Assembly: GCF_000263715.2 (NCBI RefSeq)
Contig: NZ_CM001514.1
Coordinates: 5,332,498-5,396,497, forward strand
Direction of reading: 5' to 3'
Origin: Pseudomonas synxantha BG33R
Lineage (GTDB): Bacteria > Pseudomonadota > Gammaproteobacteria > Pseudomonadales > Pseudomonadaceae
Length of the DNA: 64,000 nt
The stretch's first letter is position 1, and the number at the start of each line of letters is the position of its first letter. Of this stretch, positions 1 to 9,323 are shown piece by piece. Position numbers and translations under genes: made by a program. The notes below the pieces were generated by a model. It had not been told where the DNA came from and searched no databases. It was given only the letters and a program-made list of their open reading frames with translations.

Positions 1-1353
1 GTTCTGCGCGGCTTGCTTGCGCTCACCTTGCAGCACGTGAATGGTCACGGCGCCCTGGTTGTCATCGGCAGTCGAGAACACCTGGGATTTCTTGGTAGGA
101 ATCGTGGTGTTTTTCTCGATCAGCGCAGTCATCACGCCACCCATGGTTTCGATACCCAGGGTCAGCGGGCTCACGTCCAGCAGCAATACGTCTTTTACGT
201 CACCGGCCAATACCGCACCCTGGATGGCAGCACCCATGGCAACAGCTTCGTCCGGGTTCACGTCTTTACGTGCTTCTTTGCCGAAGAACTCGGTTACCAG
301 CTTCTGAACCAGCGGCATACGGGTCTGACCGCCGACCAGGATCACGTCGTTGATCGAGCCAACGTCGATACCGGAGTCTTTCAGTGCGATACGGCAAGGC
401 TCGATGGTGCGCTGAACCAGGTCTTCAACCAGAGCTTCGAGCTTGGAGCGCGAGATTTTCACGTTCAAGTGCTTAGGACCGGTAGCGTCTGCAGTGATGT
501 ACGGCAGGTTGACGTCGGTCGACTGAGCGGAAGACAGCTCGATCTTGGCTTTTTCAGCGGCTTCTTTCAGGCGCTGCATGGCCAGCGGGTCACCCTTGAG
601 GTTCATGCCGCTTTCTTTCTTGAATTCGTCTACCAGGTAGTCGATCAGACGGATGTCAAAGTCTTCACCACCCAGGAAGGTGTCACCGTTGGTGGCCAAC
701 ACTTCGAACTGGTGCTCGCCGTCAACTTCTGCGATCTCGATCACGGAGACGTCAAAAGTACCGCCACCCAGGTCGTAGACGATCACAGTGTGGTCGCCCT
801 TGGCCTTGTCCATGCCGTAAGCCAGAGCGGCTGCGGTTGGCTCGTTGATGATACGTTTTACGTCCAGACCCGCGATGCGGCCGGCGTCTTTGGTTGCCTG
901 ACGCTGACTGTCGTTGAAGTAGGCAGGAACGGTGATCACCGCTTCAGTCACTGCTTCACCGAGGTAGTCTTCGGCAGTCTTCTTCATCTTTTTCAAGATT
1001 TCAGCCGAGATTTGCGGCGGCGACATTTTCTGGCCGTTTACTTCAACCCAGGCGTCACCGTTGTCAGCCTTGGCGATTTTGTAAGGGACCATCTTGATGT
1101 CTTTCTGTACGACTTCTTCGTCGAACTTACGACCGATCAGACGCTTTACCGCGTACAGGGTGTTGTGCGGGTTGGTCACCGCCTGACGCTTGGCCGATTG
1201 ACCGACGAGGATTTCACCGTCGTTGGCGTAAGCGATGATCGACGGAGTGGTACGTGCGCCTTCGGCGTTTTCGATAACTTTTGCAACGCCGTTTTCCAGC
1301 ACGGAGACGCAGGAGTTGGTGGTCCCCAGGTCAATACCGATAATTTTGCCCAT
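1..1353 (-). CDS. dnaK: Chaperone protein DnaK (Hsp70), 3' end outside window
   Basis: ATP-dependent cytosolic Hsp70 chaperone that works with DnaJ and GrpE in protein folding and heat-shock recovery. The reading frame begins [16 protein letters not shown], the classic phosphate-1 motif of the Hsp70 ATPase domain. About 451 of the usual ~640 codons lie in the window, so the nucleotide-binding domain and the start of the substrate-binding domain are present and the C-terminal lid is cut off. It lies about 100 bp downstream of grpE on the same strand. A long antisense frame over this gene is a codon-bias shadow. Confidence 0.98.
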   Translation of the reverse strand, partial: MGKIIGIDLGTTNSCVSVLENGVAKVIENAEGARTTPSIIAYANDGEILVGQSAKRQAVTNPHNTLYAVKRLIGRKFDEEVVQKDIKMVPYKIAKADNGDAWVEVNGQKMSPPQISAEILKKMKKTAEDYLGEAVTEAVITVPAYFNDSQRQATKDAGRIAGLDVKRIINEPTAAALAYGMDKAKGDHTVIVYDLGGGTFDVSVIEIAEVDGEHQFEVLATNGDTFLGGEDFDIRLIDYLVDEFKKESGMNLKGDPLAMQRLKEAAEKAKIELSSAQSTDVNLPYITADATGPKHLNVKISRSKLEALVEDLVQRTIEPCRIALKDSGIDVGSINDVILVGGQTRMPLVQKLVTEFFGKEARKDVNPDEAVAMGAAIQGAVLAGDVKDVLLLDVSPLTLGIETMGGVMTALIEKNTTIPTKKSQVFSTADDNQGAVTIHVLQGERKQAAQN

Positions 1354-1455
1354 GATTTACTCTCCCGAACTTTGAATTTGGTTGCCGCAGCAGTTGTGGC
1401 TAACTGCGGTAGCACTTAAACGCTTGACTTATAGATGGGGGCCTTGCGGCGGATT

Positions 1456-2016
1456 TCAAGCCTGCTCATCAATAGAAGGTGCAGCGGGTGCAGGAGCCTT
1501 GCTCACCACCACCATTGCCGGGCGCATCAAGCGACCATTGAGCTGGTAACCCTTCTGGAACACCTTCATCACGCTGTTAGGCTCCAGGTCGTGGCTTTCC
1601 TGCATGGCCATGGCCTGGTGATGCTCGGCGTTGAACGGCTCGCCGCCTTGCGGATCGATCGCTTCCAGCTGATAACGCTTCAGGGTGTCCTGGAACATTT
1701 TCAGCGTCAGCTCGATGCCTTCACGCATTGGGCGGATGTTTTCGTCGGCCGGGTCAGACAACTCAAGACCACGTTCAAGACTGTCGATGATCGGCAGCAG
1801 ATCGCCAGCGAATTTTTCCAGCGCGAATTTGTGAGCCTTTTCTACGTCCTGCTCGGCACGGCGGCGGACGTTCTGCAGATCGGCGGCAACACGCAACGAT
1901 TGATCCTGCGCAGCGGACAATTGCTCTTCGAGCACTTGCACGCGGGTGGCCAGCTCATCACCGGCAGCCGCATTGGCGTCTGGAGTTTGCGTATCCTGCG
2001 TCTGTTCGTCAGCCAT
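1456..2016 (-). CDS. grpE: Nucleotide exchange factor GrpE
   Basis: GrpE releases ADP from DnaK and so drives its chaperone cycle. The 186-residue product has the family layout: an acidic, Ala/Gln-rich N-terminus ([13 protein letters not shown]), a long alpha-helical dimerisation region at about residues 25-90, and a C-terminal beta domain with the conserved GxxFNxxxHxAM signature (seen as [13 protein letters not shown]). A strong ribosome site (AAAGGAG) precedes the ATG. It sits first in a grpE-dnaK unit behind a sigma-32-type promoter. Confidence 0.97.
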   Translation of the reverse strand: MADEQTQDTQTPDANAAAGDELATRVQVLEEQLSAAQDQSLRVAADLQNVRRRAEQDVEKAHKFALEKFAGDLLPIIDSLERGLELSDPADENIRPMREGIELTLKMFQDTLKRYQLEAIDPQGGEPFNAEHHQAMAMQESHDLEPNSVMKVFQKGYQLNGRLMRPAMVVVSKAPAPAAPSIDEQA

Positions 2017-2071
2017 AGATTTCTCCTTTCAAAATCATGCGCGATCTCGACTCGCGCTTCTGTTCCGGTAT

Positions 2072-2097
2072 ATGGGGCCACAATTTCCAGGTTCAAG
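2072..2097 (-). promoter_or_regulatory. Sigma-32 (RpoH) heat-shock promoter of grpE-dnaK
   Basis: Read on the minus strand, CTTGAA (2097-2092) is followed after 14 bases by CCCCAT (2077-2072) and then AT. This closely matches the RpoH consensus CTTGAAA - N11-16 - CCCCATNT. It lies 56 bp upstream of the grpE start. Confidence 0.85.
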
Positions 2098-2270
2098 GGC
2101 GCGGGCGTTACCAAAAGTCTTTCGCATGACTCGAATCATTTCCTGCCCCTACATTCCTCATCACGCTAAAAAAAACTATTGATCAAGCAAATCGAGCTAA
2201 GCGCCAGGATTGTCAGCCACAAACAAAACACTGTATAAATAACCAGACCTCAAGCCTGGGAGCGGCCGTC

Positions 2271-3944
2271 ATGCTCGTGCACCTGTCTGTACATAACTAC
2301 GCAATCGTTGAACATCTGGATCTCGAACTGGATCGCGGGATGAGCGTAATCACAGGCGAAACCGGCGCCGGCAAGTCGATCATGCTCGACGCCCTCGGCC
2401 TGACCCTCGGCGACCGCGCCGACAGTGGCGTGGTACGCCCAGGCTCCGACAAAGCCGATATCCTGGCCACCTTTGACCTGGCCGACATTCCCGAGGCCGA
2501 GGCATGGCTGGTCGAGCGCGACCTGAACAATGAAGGGCCGTGCATCTTGCGCCGGGTAATCACTGCCGAAGGTCGCTCCCGCGGCTATATCAACGGCACG
2601 CCGTGCCCACTTGGCGACTTGAAAGCCCTGGGTGAGCTGCTGATCGATATCCACAGCCAGCATGAACACCAGTCCCTGCTCAAAACCGATACTCACCGCC
2701 GACTGCTCGACGAATACGCCGGCGCCACCGACCTTGCCCGCCAGGTTCAACTGGCCGCCCAACGCTGGCGCCAGACACGCCAGGAACTGGAACGCCTCTC
2801 CAACTCCGGCGATGAACAACGCGCCCGCCACCAACTGCTCAGCTATCAACTCGAAGAGCTTGAAAGCCTGGGCCTGGGCGAGACCGAACTGGAGCAGCTT
2901 GAGCAGGAACACAAGAACCTGACCAATGCAGAGACCTTGCTGGGTATCTGCCGCCAGGTCGTCGAGCAATGCAGCGAGAGTGACTCGGGCAATGTGCTCA
3001 ACGCACTGACAGCCAGCCTCAATCGCCTGTCCAGCGTGAACAATGCTTCCGGTTCGTTGAATGAGGCCACTACCCTGCTCACCAGCGCACAGATCCAGGT
3101 TGAAGAAGCTGTCGGCGAACTCAACCGCTTCCTGGACCACTTCGACGCCGATCCGGCACGCCTGCAGGAAATAGAAGAACGCCTGGACACTATCTACACC
3201 CTGGCGCGCAAGCATCGAATCCAGCCCACTGAACTGGCTGCCATGCAACAGAAGCTGCTGGATGAAATCGACACACTGAATGCCAACGACGAGTCCATCG
3301 AGCGACTCGGCGAGGAACTCGCTTCGTTTGCCCGACATTATCAGGAGAAGGCCCAGGAGCTGAGCGACCTGCGCCAACAGGCCGCCACCAGCCTGGCCAG
3401 CGCCGTCGAGCAGGAAATCCAGCGCCTGGGTATGCCGGGCGGGCGCTTCACCATCGAACTGCGCGTCAACGCCAGCCACGAACTGCAGCCCCATGGGCTG
3501 GAGCAGGTAGAACTGCTGGTCAGCGCCAATCCCGGTCAGCCACTCAAGGCGCTGGCCAAAGTAGCCTCAGGCGGTGAGTTGTCGCGGATCAGCCTGGCGA
3601 TCCAGGTGATCACCGCCCAGACCTCGCGAGTACCGACACTGGTATTCGATGAAGTAGACGTTGGCATCGGAGGGCCAACCGCAGAGATTGTTGGCCAGTT
3701 GTTGCGCCGCCTGGGGGATCGCGGCCAGGTACTTACGGTGACTCACTTGCCGCAAGTGGCCGCTCAGGGGCATCAACATCTATTTGTGCACAAGGTGCGC
3801 GGCAGCGACGCGACGCACACGGCCGTCTCCAAGCTGAACAAGTCCGAACGGGTAGAAGAAGTTGCGCGGATGCTCGGCGGTATCGACCTGACCAAGGAGT
3901 CGTTGGCTCACGCGAAAAAAATGGTCGTGGCCGCGAAGGCTTGA
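2271..3944 (+). CDS. recN: DNA repair protein RecN
   Basis: SMC-like ATPase of recombinational double-strand-break repair. The 557-residue length is normal for the family. The N-terminus carries Walker A GETGAGKS (about residues 30-37). The middle (about 150-400) is a long helical coiled coil. The C-terminus holds the ABC signature region (ASGGELSRISLA) and Walker B LVFDEVDVGIGG. It stands alone, with a shared bidirectional terminator between it and fur. The roughly 400-aa frame antisense to it is not a gene. Confidence 0.97.
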   Translation: MLVHLSVHNYAIVEHLDLELDRGMSVITGETGAGKSIMLDALGLTLGDRADSGVVRPGSDKADILATFDLADIPEAEAWLVERDLNNEGPCILRRVITAEGRSRGYINGTPCPLGDLKALGELLIDIHSQHEHQSLLKTDTHRRLLDEYAGATDLARQVQLAAQRWRQTRQELERLSNSGDEQRARHQLLSYQLEELESLGLGETELEQLEQEHKNLTNAETLLGICRQVVEQCSESDSGNVLNALTASLNRLSSVNNASGSLNEATTLLTSAQIQVEEAVGELNRFLDHFDADPARLQEIEERLDTIYTLARKHRIQPTELAAMQQKLLDEIDTLNANDESIERLGEELASFARHYQEKAQELSDLRQQAATSLASAVEQEIQRLGMPGGRFTIELRVNASHELQPHGLEQVELLVSANPGQPLKALAKVASGGELSRISLAIQVITAQTSRVPTLVFDEVDVGIGGPTAEIVGQLLRRLGDRGQVLTVTHLPQVAAQGHQHLFVHKVRGSDATHTAVSKLNKSERVEEVARMLGGIDLTKESLAHAKKMVVAAKA

Positions 3945-3974
3945 ACGGGTACTTTTCCTCTTTATAGAAAGCAC

Positions 3975-3998
3975 GAAGGCGACCCTAGGGTCGCCTTC
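3975..3998. terminator. Bidirectional terminator between recN and fur
   Basis: A perfect 12+12 palindrome (GAAGGCGACCCT / AGGGTCGCCTTC) lies between the converging recN and fur genes, so it can serve both. Confidence 0.8.
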
Positions 3999-4030
3999 AA
4001 TCGTTTCGCAGAGCAAAACTGCGTCGATTT

Positions 4031-4435
4031 TTACTTTTTCTTACGGATGTACAGCACCAGATTATGGTCGACCAAATCGAAACCGTGCTCCTCAGCAATC
4101 TTATGCTGCAGCGCTTCGATTTCAGGGCTGGTGAACTCGATAACCTCATTGGTATCCAGGTCAACCATGTGGTCATGGTGACCACCGTCAGCCAGTTCGA
4201 ATACTGCATGACCGCCGTCGAAATTATGGCGAACCACCAGCCCTGCGGCTTCAAACTGGGTCAGTACACGGTAAACCGTGGCCAGGCCGACGTCCTCGTT
4301 AGACTCCATCAGCGCCTTGTAAACATCCTCGGCACTCATGTGGCGTTGCTCAGCAGAATCGAGCATTTGTAGAATCTTGACTCGTGGCAGAGTCACTTTG
4401 AGACCGGCTTTGCGTAGTTCGCTATTTTCAACCAT
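4031..4435 (-). CDS. fur: Ferric uptake regulator Fur
   Basis: Fe(II)-responsive repressor of iron-acquisition genes. The 134-residue frame starting MVENSELRKAGLKVTLPR matches Pseudomonas Fur. It has an N-terminal winged helix (about 1-80, including VGLATVYRVLTQFEAAGL) and a C-terminal metal-binding/dimerisation domain with GGHHDHMVD. The frame stays open a further 32 codons upstream, but that extension overlaps the bamE promoter region and is not conserved in family starts. It is divergent from bamE, as in other pseudomonads. Confidence 0.97.
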   Translation of the reverse strand: MVENSELRKAGLKVTLPRVKILQMLDSAEQRHMSAEDVYKALMESNEDVGLATVYRVLTQFEAAGLVVRHNFDGGHAVFELADGGHHDHMVDLDTNEVIEFTSPEIEALQHKIAEEHGFDLVDHNLVLYIRKKK

Positions 4436-4533
4436 GGTTAGCTTTCTCGCGGATGCTGCTTCGCAGCTTCTCTTAATACGGGTATGATCGGCGTTTACGT
4501 TGTCCCAGCCAAGATAGTGGAAGTCGCCCACCG

Positions 4534-5061
4534 ATGCAAAACACCAAGCTCTTGCTAACCAGTTTCACCTTTGTGGGACTGCTCGCACTCGCCGGTTGTT
4601 CATTCCCCGGGGTTTACAAAATCGACATCCAGCAGGGCAATGTCGTCACGCAGGACATGATAGACCAGTTACGCCCGGGAATGACCCGACGGCAAGTACG
4701 GTTTATCATGGGCAACCCCCTGCTGACCGACACATTCCATGCCGATCGCTGGGATTATCTCTACAGCCTGCAGCCTGGTGGCGGTGAACGCCAACAGGAG
4801 CGCGTCAGTGTCATCTTCAATGGCAATGACCAGCTCGTGAGCCTGTCCGGTGACTTCATGCCCGGCGTAAGCCGCGATGAAGCCTTGCTGGGCAAGGACA
4901 GCGGCACCAACGTGACCGCGCCTGCGCAGGAAGCCGAAAAGCCGAAATCCGAGGTGCCGGCCAAGCCAGGCTCCTTGCTGGACCAGATCCAGAAAGACGT
5001 CGACGGTGTCGAAACTGTACCCGTCCCGACGCCACAGCCTCTGGACACCAGCCCGCAATAA
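4534..5061 (+). CDS. bamE: Outer membrane assembly lipoprotein BamE (OmlA/SmpA)
   Basis: Lipoprotein of the BAM complex, which inserts beta-barrel proteins into the outer membrane. A lipoprotein signal peptide is visible: a hydrophobic core ([17 protein letters not shown]) with the lipobox cysteine at about residue 22. The SmpA/OmlA fold follows (about 40-110, with [20 protein letters not shown]). The C-terminal third is a low-complexity Pro/Glu tail. It is divergent from fur. Confidence 0.96.
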   Translation: MQNTKLLLTSFTFVGLLALAGCSFPGVYKIDIQQGNVVTQDMIDQLRPGMTRRQVRFIMGNPLLTDTFHADRWDYLYSLQPGGGERQQERVSVIFNGNDQLVSLSGDFMPGVSRDEALLGKDSGTNVTAPAQEAEKPKSEVPAKPGSLLDQIQKDVDGVETVPVPTPQPLDTSPQ

Positions 5062-5080
5062 TTTTGCGGCGCTCGATAAA

Positions 5081-5106
5081 AAGCCCGGCATGCCGGGCTT
5101 TTTGTT
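5081..5106. terminator. Terminator between bamE and rnfH
   Basis: The self-complementary AAGCCCGGCATGCCGGGCTT is followed by TTTTG on the plus strand. It can also end the converging ratA-rnfH transcript. Confidence 0.85.
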
Positions 5107-5124
5107 GCCTGCCGGTTGGCAAGC

Positions 5125-5427
5125 TCAGGTGTTTTTTCGCTTGAGCATCGCCGCCTTCGCCGCACGCAGCCTGCGTATTTCCTTGGGGTCTGCCAGTAAT
5201 GGCCGGTAGATCTCAATCCGATCCCCCGGCTGCACGGCACGCACATCAGCGTCTGCCACCACCTTACCGAAGATACCCAGCGGGCAGTCCGCCAACGCCA
5301 ACTGCGGAAAATGCTCTGCAATGCCCGACGCCAGCACTGCCGCCCTCAGGCTTGTGCCCACCGGCATCGCCACCGCCAGCAGAACCTGGCGATCCACATC
5401 GGCATACACCACTTCAATATCAACCAT
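5125..5427 (-). CDS. rnfH: RnfH family protein (ubiquitin-like fold)
   Basis: Small RnfH/UPF0125 protein of 100 residues and unclear biochemical role, with a beta-grasp ubiquitin-like fold. The frame starting [17 protein letters not shown] fits family starts, and PGDRIEIYRPLLADPKE near the C-terminus is the family hallmark. Its start overlaps the end of ratA by 8 bp, so the two are probably translationally coupled. The ratA-rnfH pair beside smpB is conserved in gamma-proteobacteria. Confidence 0.93.
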   Translation of the reverse strand: MVDIEVVYADVDRQVLLAVAMPVGTSLRAAVLASGIAEHFPQLALADCPLGIFGKVVADADVRAVQPGDRIEIYRPLLADPKEIRRLRAAKAAMLKRKNT

Positions 5428-5854
5428 GCAATTGCTTGGCTCGCTGACAGAAAGCGTCCACCAAGGTATTTGCCGCCTGATTGAACAGTGGCCCCAGCGT
5501 CGCCCGCACAATGGGGCCGGCGTAATCAAACGAAAGATCCAGGCTGATCTTGCAGGCCTTATCTGTCAGCGCCTTGAACACCCACACGCCGTGCAGCTGG
5601 GTGAACGGCCCTTCCTGCAAATTCATTTCAATGGATTTGCCCGGCACCAGCACATTGCGCGTAACAAAATGCTGGCTGAGGCCACCCTTGGCCACACCAA
5701 CACTGGCGACCATGTGCTCATCACTGCTCTCCAAAACCTCGGCAGTCGAGCACCAAGGCAGGAATTCCGGGTAACGCGCCACGTCGTTGACCAGGTCATA
5801 GAGCGCCTGTGCCGGATAGGGCAGCAGGGCCGAACGTTGAATATGCGTCGTCAT
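5420..5854 (-). CDS. ratA: RatA family protein (START/polyketide-cyclase fold)
   Basis: Member of the RatA/Coq10-like family. The E. coli protein has been described as an inhibitor of 70S ribosome assembly, and a ubiquinone-related lipid-carrier role is also discussed. The 144-residue product begins [25 protein letters not shown] and shows the family pattern [14 protein letters not shown]. The open frame extends upstream toward smpB, but the chosen ATG gives the normal family length. It overlaps rnfH by 8 bp. Confidence 0.93.
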   Translation of the reverse strand: MTTHIQRSALLPYPAQALYDLVNDVARYPEFLPWCSTAEVLESSDEHMVASVGVAKGGLSQHFVTRNVLVPGKSIEMNLQEGPFTQLHGVWVFKALTDKACKISLDLSFDYAGPIVRATLGPLFNQAANTLVDAFCQRAKQLHG

Positions 5855-6021
5855 GTGAGCGTTACTTCCACTGCTTAAGGCAAACGTCGCGAAAGTACAG
5901 CCCGATCCGCGAGAGAAAAAAACCAAAGAACTGCCCGTATTGTCCGGGATTCGTCCAACACGCTCAAGCACGCAGGTTGACCGTAGCCGACACGCTCGCA
6001 ACTCCCTATAATGCCGCCCCT

Positions 6022-6504
6022 ATGGCTAAACAAAAGAAACACCCCACAGGGACCATCGCGCAAAATAAAAAGGCGCGACACGATTACTTCATCGAACATC
6101 GGTTCGAGGCTGGTCTGGTCCTGGCCGGCTGGGAAGTAAAAAGTCTGCGTGCCAGCAAACTGCAGCTGGTCGACAGCTATGTGCTGCTCAAGGATGGCGA
6201 GGCGTGGCTGCTCGGCAGTCATATCACCCCGCTGACCACCGCGAGCACCCACGTGATTGCCGACCCGGTGCGCACGCGCAAGCTGTTGCTCAATGCCCGC
6301 GAACTCGAAAAGCTCGCCGCGGCCGTGCAGCAAAAAGGCTACGCGTGCGTCTGCCTGTCGTGGTACTGGAGCAAGCACCTGGTCAAGTGCGAAATCGCAC
6401 TGGGCAAGGGCAAGAAGGAATACGACAAGCGCGACACCGAACGCGAGCGCGACTCCAATCGCGAACTGCATCGCGCCGTGCGCAACAAGGGCAAGGAAGA
6501 CTAA
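6022..6504 (+). CDS. smpB: SsrA-binding protein SmpB
   Basis: Binds tmRNA and delivers it to stalled ribosomes (trans-translation). The 160-residue frame starts [23 protein letters not shown] and carries the core [14 protein letters not shown] and a basic C-terminal tail ([20 protein letters not shown]) that mimics an anticodon arm. A longer in-frame extension to 5809 overlaps ratA and is rejected. Its RNA partner ssrA lies about 6 kb downstream. Confidence 0.97.
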   Translation: MAKQKKHPTGTIAQNKKARHDYFIEHRFEAGLVLAGWEVKSLRASKLQLVDSYVLLKDGEAWLLGSHITPLTTASTHVIADPVRTRKLLLNARELEKLAAAVQQKGYACVCLSWYWSKHLVKCEIALGKGKKEYDKRDTERERDSNRELHRAVRNKGKED

Positions 6505-6518
6505 CCCTTGTGATGATG

Positions 6519-6544
6519 TAGCCGCGGGCAACCCCCGTGGCTAC
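6519..6544. terminator. Hairpin between smpB and lldR
   Basis: GTAGCCGCGGG and CCCGTGGCTAC form a strong stem between the converging smpB and lldR genes. It overlaps the lldR stop codon. There is no long T run on the plus side. Confidence 0.6.
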
Positions 6545-7308
6545 ATGCCCTTACGTCGCTCCGCCCGCGCTACCCGCTGAACCTCCTGACGCACTTCCTC
6601 CAACACTTCCTGCACGTACAACAGGTGACGTGTTGAAACGTCGCGCGCCTGCTCGGCCCGCCCCTCGATAATCGCCAGGTACAAGTCCCGGTGCTGACTG
6701 ATCAGCATGTCGCGGGTCTCGGTGCGCTGCTGATACATACCGCCAATATTGGTCACCACGTTGCGCTTGAGCAAGTCGAACAACCCGCGAATGGTGTGCA
6801 GCAGCACCGCGTTATGACTGGCCTCGGCGATCGCCAAGTGAAACCTTGCATCCGCAGCGCCCTCCTCCACTCGGCTCACCTCGTCGGCTCGCGCATAGCA
6901 GTCCTGCAGCGCTTCGAACGCCGCCGTCAGTCGCTCACGGTCGACCTCGGTAGCACGCAATGCCGCGTAATAAGCACACGAAGCCTCCAGAGTCTGGCGA
7001 AACTCCAGAAGGTCGCGCTGCGCCTCGGGATTGTTTTCCAGCAGATGCAGCAGCGGATCACTGAAGGTCGAACCCAGGGAATCCACCACATAGTTGCCGC
7101 CGCCCTGTCGACTGACCAGCAACCCCTTGGCCGCCAACTTCTGGATCGCCTCACGCAATGAAGGGCGCGACACACCAAACTGTTCAGCCAAAGCGCGTTC
7201 GGCCGGCAAGCGCTCGCCCGACTTCAACGTGCCCTCAAGGATCATGCCCTCAAGCTGCTCGACAATATCGTCAGACAAACGGCGCTGACGCACCTGATCA
7301 AACCCCAT
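6541..7308 (-). CDS. lldR: GntR/FadR-family lactate-responsive regulator LldR
   Basis: Transcription factor of 255 residues. An N-terminal winged helix-turn-helix (about 10-75, GERLPAERALAEQFGVSRPS) is followed by an FCD effector domain (about 95-230) with the metal/ligand histidines (FHLAIAEASHN, ISQHRDL). It is divergent from lldP, and a perfect GntR-type operator lies between them, which supports the LldR assignment. The start ATG has a good Shine-Dalgarno (GGAGAG). It is expected to repress lldP and the downstream dehydrogenase until lactate is present. Confidence 0.9.
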   Translation of the reverse strand: MGFDQVRQRRLSDDIVEQLEGMILEGTLKSGERLPAERALAEQFGVSRPSLREAIQKLAAKGLLVSRQGGGNYVVDSLGSTFSDPLLHLLENNPEAQRDLLEFRQTLEASCAYYAALRATEVDRERLTAAFEALQDCYARADEVSRVEEGAADARFHLAIAEASHNAVLLHTIRGLFDLLKRNVVTNIGGMYQQRTETRDMLISQHRDLYLAIIEGRAEQARDVSTRHLLYVQEVLEEVRQEVQRVARAERRKGM

Positions 7309-7500
7309 AACTCACTCTCCACCATCCCGACCACTCGCCGGGGCCCCTATTCTGGCCTATCGCCGCGCCCGCAGCACCTATCAGAACACCTTCGATTTAC
7401 CCGATCAGAACACTCGACAGCCACTCTCAGACCAAAGTTTGACGAGCGGCAAATTGACACACCCCTGCCAAGGCTCTTAATCTAGCCCACAGCGATTGTA

Positions 7501-7517
7501 AATTGGTATTACCAATT
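7501..7517. promoter_or_regulatory. LldR/FadR-type operator upstream of lldP
   Basis: AATTGGTATTACCAATT is a perfect 8-1-8 palindrome containing the TTGGT-N3-ACCAA core recognised by FadR-subfamily regulators such as LldR. It lies 42 bp upstream of the lldP start, between the divergent lldR and lldP. Confidence 0.88.
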
Positions 7518-7558
7518 ATCCAAGCTGATCAAACAACAACAATCAGGGGCCACCCCAT

Positions 7559-9253
7559 ATGCAAACCTGGCAACAGCTCTACAGCCCTCTCGGCAGCCTC
7601 GGCCTGTCCGCACTGGCCGCCGTTATTCCAATCGTGTTCTTCTTCCTGGCCCTGGCCGTATTCCGCCTCAAAGGCCATGTGGCCGGCAGCATCACCCTGG
7701 CATTGTCGATCCTGGTCGCCATATTCGCCTTCCAGATGCCGGTCGACATGGCCCTGGCAGCGGCCGGTTACGGTTTTGCCTATGGCTTGTGGCCCATCGC
7801 CTGGATCATCGTGGCGGCGGTGTTCCTCTACAAGCTGACGGTCAAGAGCGGGCAGTTCGAGATCATCCGCAGCTCCGTCTTGTCGATCACCGATGACCAA
7901 CGCTTGCAGGTGCTGCTGATCGGCTTCTGCTTTGGCGCCTTCCTGGAAGGCGCGGCCGGGTTCGGCGCACCCGTGGCAATCACCGCTGCGTTGCTGGTGG
8001 GCCTGGGCTTCAATCCGCTGTACGCCGCGGGCTTGTGCCTGATCGCCAACACCGCGCCGGTGGCGTTCGGCGCACTGGGCATTCCGATCATCGTCGCAGG
8101 CCAGGTCACCGGCATCGATGCGTTCAAGATCGGCGCCATGACCGGCCGCCAACTGCCGCTGCTGTCGCTGTTTGTGCCCTTCTGGCTGGTGTTCATGATG
8201 GACGGCCTGCGCGGCGTGCGTGAAACCTGGCCGGCAGCCTTGGTGGCCGGCTTGAGCTTTGCCGTCACCCAGTACTTCACCTCCAACTTCATTGGCCCGG
8301 AACTGCCGGACATCACCTCGGCACTCGCCAGCCTGATCGCCCTCACACTGTTCCTGAAAATCTGGCAACCCAAGCGCACCGCAGGCGCGCAGATTGCCGG
8401 TGCCACCTCCAGCGTAGCGGTCACCTCCAGCGCCGGCGGCTTCGGTTTGCCGCGCAGCACAGTGGTTTCACCCTACAGCCTGGGGCAAATCTTCAAGGCC
8501 TGGTCGCCGTTCCTGATCCTGACCGTGCTGGTCACCATCTGGACCCTCAAACCCTTCAAGGCCATGTTCGCCGCGGGCGGTTCGATGTACAGCTGGGTGT
8601 TCAACTTCGCGATCCCCCACCTGGACCAATTGGTGATCAAAGTCGCACCCATCGTCACCAACCCCACCGCCATCCCCGCCGTCTTCAAGCTGGACCCGAT
8701 TTCGGCCACCGGCACCGCGATCTTCTTCTCCGCGCTGGTCTCGATGCTGGTGCTGAAAATCGACATCAAAACTGGTCTTACCACTTTAAAAGAAACCTTC
8801 TTTGAGCTGCGCTGGCCGATCCTGTCCATCGGCATGGTGCTGGCGTTCGCCTTCGTCACCAACTACTCCGGCATGTCCTCGACCATGGCCCTGGTACTGG
8901 CTGGCACCGGCGCCGCCTTCCCATTCTTCTCGCCATTCCTCGGCTGGCTGGGGGTTTTCCTGACCGGCTCGGACACCTCATCCAACGCCCTATTCAGCTC
9001 GCTGCAAGCCACCACCGCCCACCAGATTGGCGTCAACGACACCCTGCTGGTAGCGGCGAACACCAGCGGCGGCGTGACCGGCAAAATGATCTCGCCGCAA
9101 TCGATCGCCGTGGCCTGCGCAGCCACGGGCCTGGTGGGCAAGGAGTCCGATCTGTTCCGCTTTACCCTCAAGCACAGCCTGTTCTTTGCCACCATCGTCG
9201 GGTTGATCACCCTGGCGCAGGCGTACTGGTTCACCGGTATGCTGGTGCACTGA
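7559..9253 (+). CDS. lldP: L-lactate permease LldP
   Basis: Inner-membrane lactate/proton symporter of 564 residues with 12 or more hydrophobic segments along its whole length. Family motifs include [16 protein letters not shown] (about residues 122-137) and the C-terminal [16 protein letters not shown] region. It is first in an lldP - dehydrogenase operon under the palindromic operator. The intergenic gap to the next gene is only about 70 bp and has no terminator. Confidence 0.95.
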   Translation: MQTWQQLYSPLGSLGLSALAAVIPIVFFFLALAVFRLKGHVAGSITLALSILVAIFAFQMPVDMALAAAGYGFAYGLWPIAWIIVAAVFLYKLTVKSGQFEIIRSSVLSITDDQRLQVLLIGFCFGAFLEGAAGFGAPVAITAALLVGLGFNPLYAAGLCLIANTAPVAFGALGIPIIVAGQVTGIDAFKIGAMTGRQLPLLSLFVPFWLVFMMDGLRGVRETWPAALVAGLSFAVTQYFTSNFIGPELPDITSALASLIALTLFLKIWQPKRTAGAQIAGATSSVAVTSSAGGFGLPRSTVVSPYSLGQIFKAWSPFLILTVLVTIWTLKPFKAMFAAGGSMYSWVFNFAIPHLDQLVIKVAPIVTNPTAIPAVFKLDPISATGTAIFFSALVSMLVLKIDIKTGLTTLKETFFELRWPILSIGMVLAFAFVTNYSGMSSTMALVLAGTGAAFPFFSPFLGWLGVFLTGSDTSSNALFSSLQATTAHQIGVNDTLLVAANTSGGVTGKMISPQSIAVACAATGLVGKESDLFRFTLKHSLFFATIVGLITLAQAYWFTGMLVH

Positions 9254-9323
9254 GACCTGCACGTAATAGGGTAAGAATCGACGCCGGACAACGATGCCGG
9301 CGTCTGCTATTTCTGGAGGACCG

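Noticed and set aside
13..1419. Long plus-strand frame antisense to dnaK
   Set aside because: It mirrors dnaK codon bias, resembles no family and has no ribosome site.
2250..3494. 414-codon minus-strand frame over recN
   Set aside because: Shadow of recN. The recN protein motifs are intact on the plus strand.
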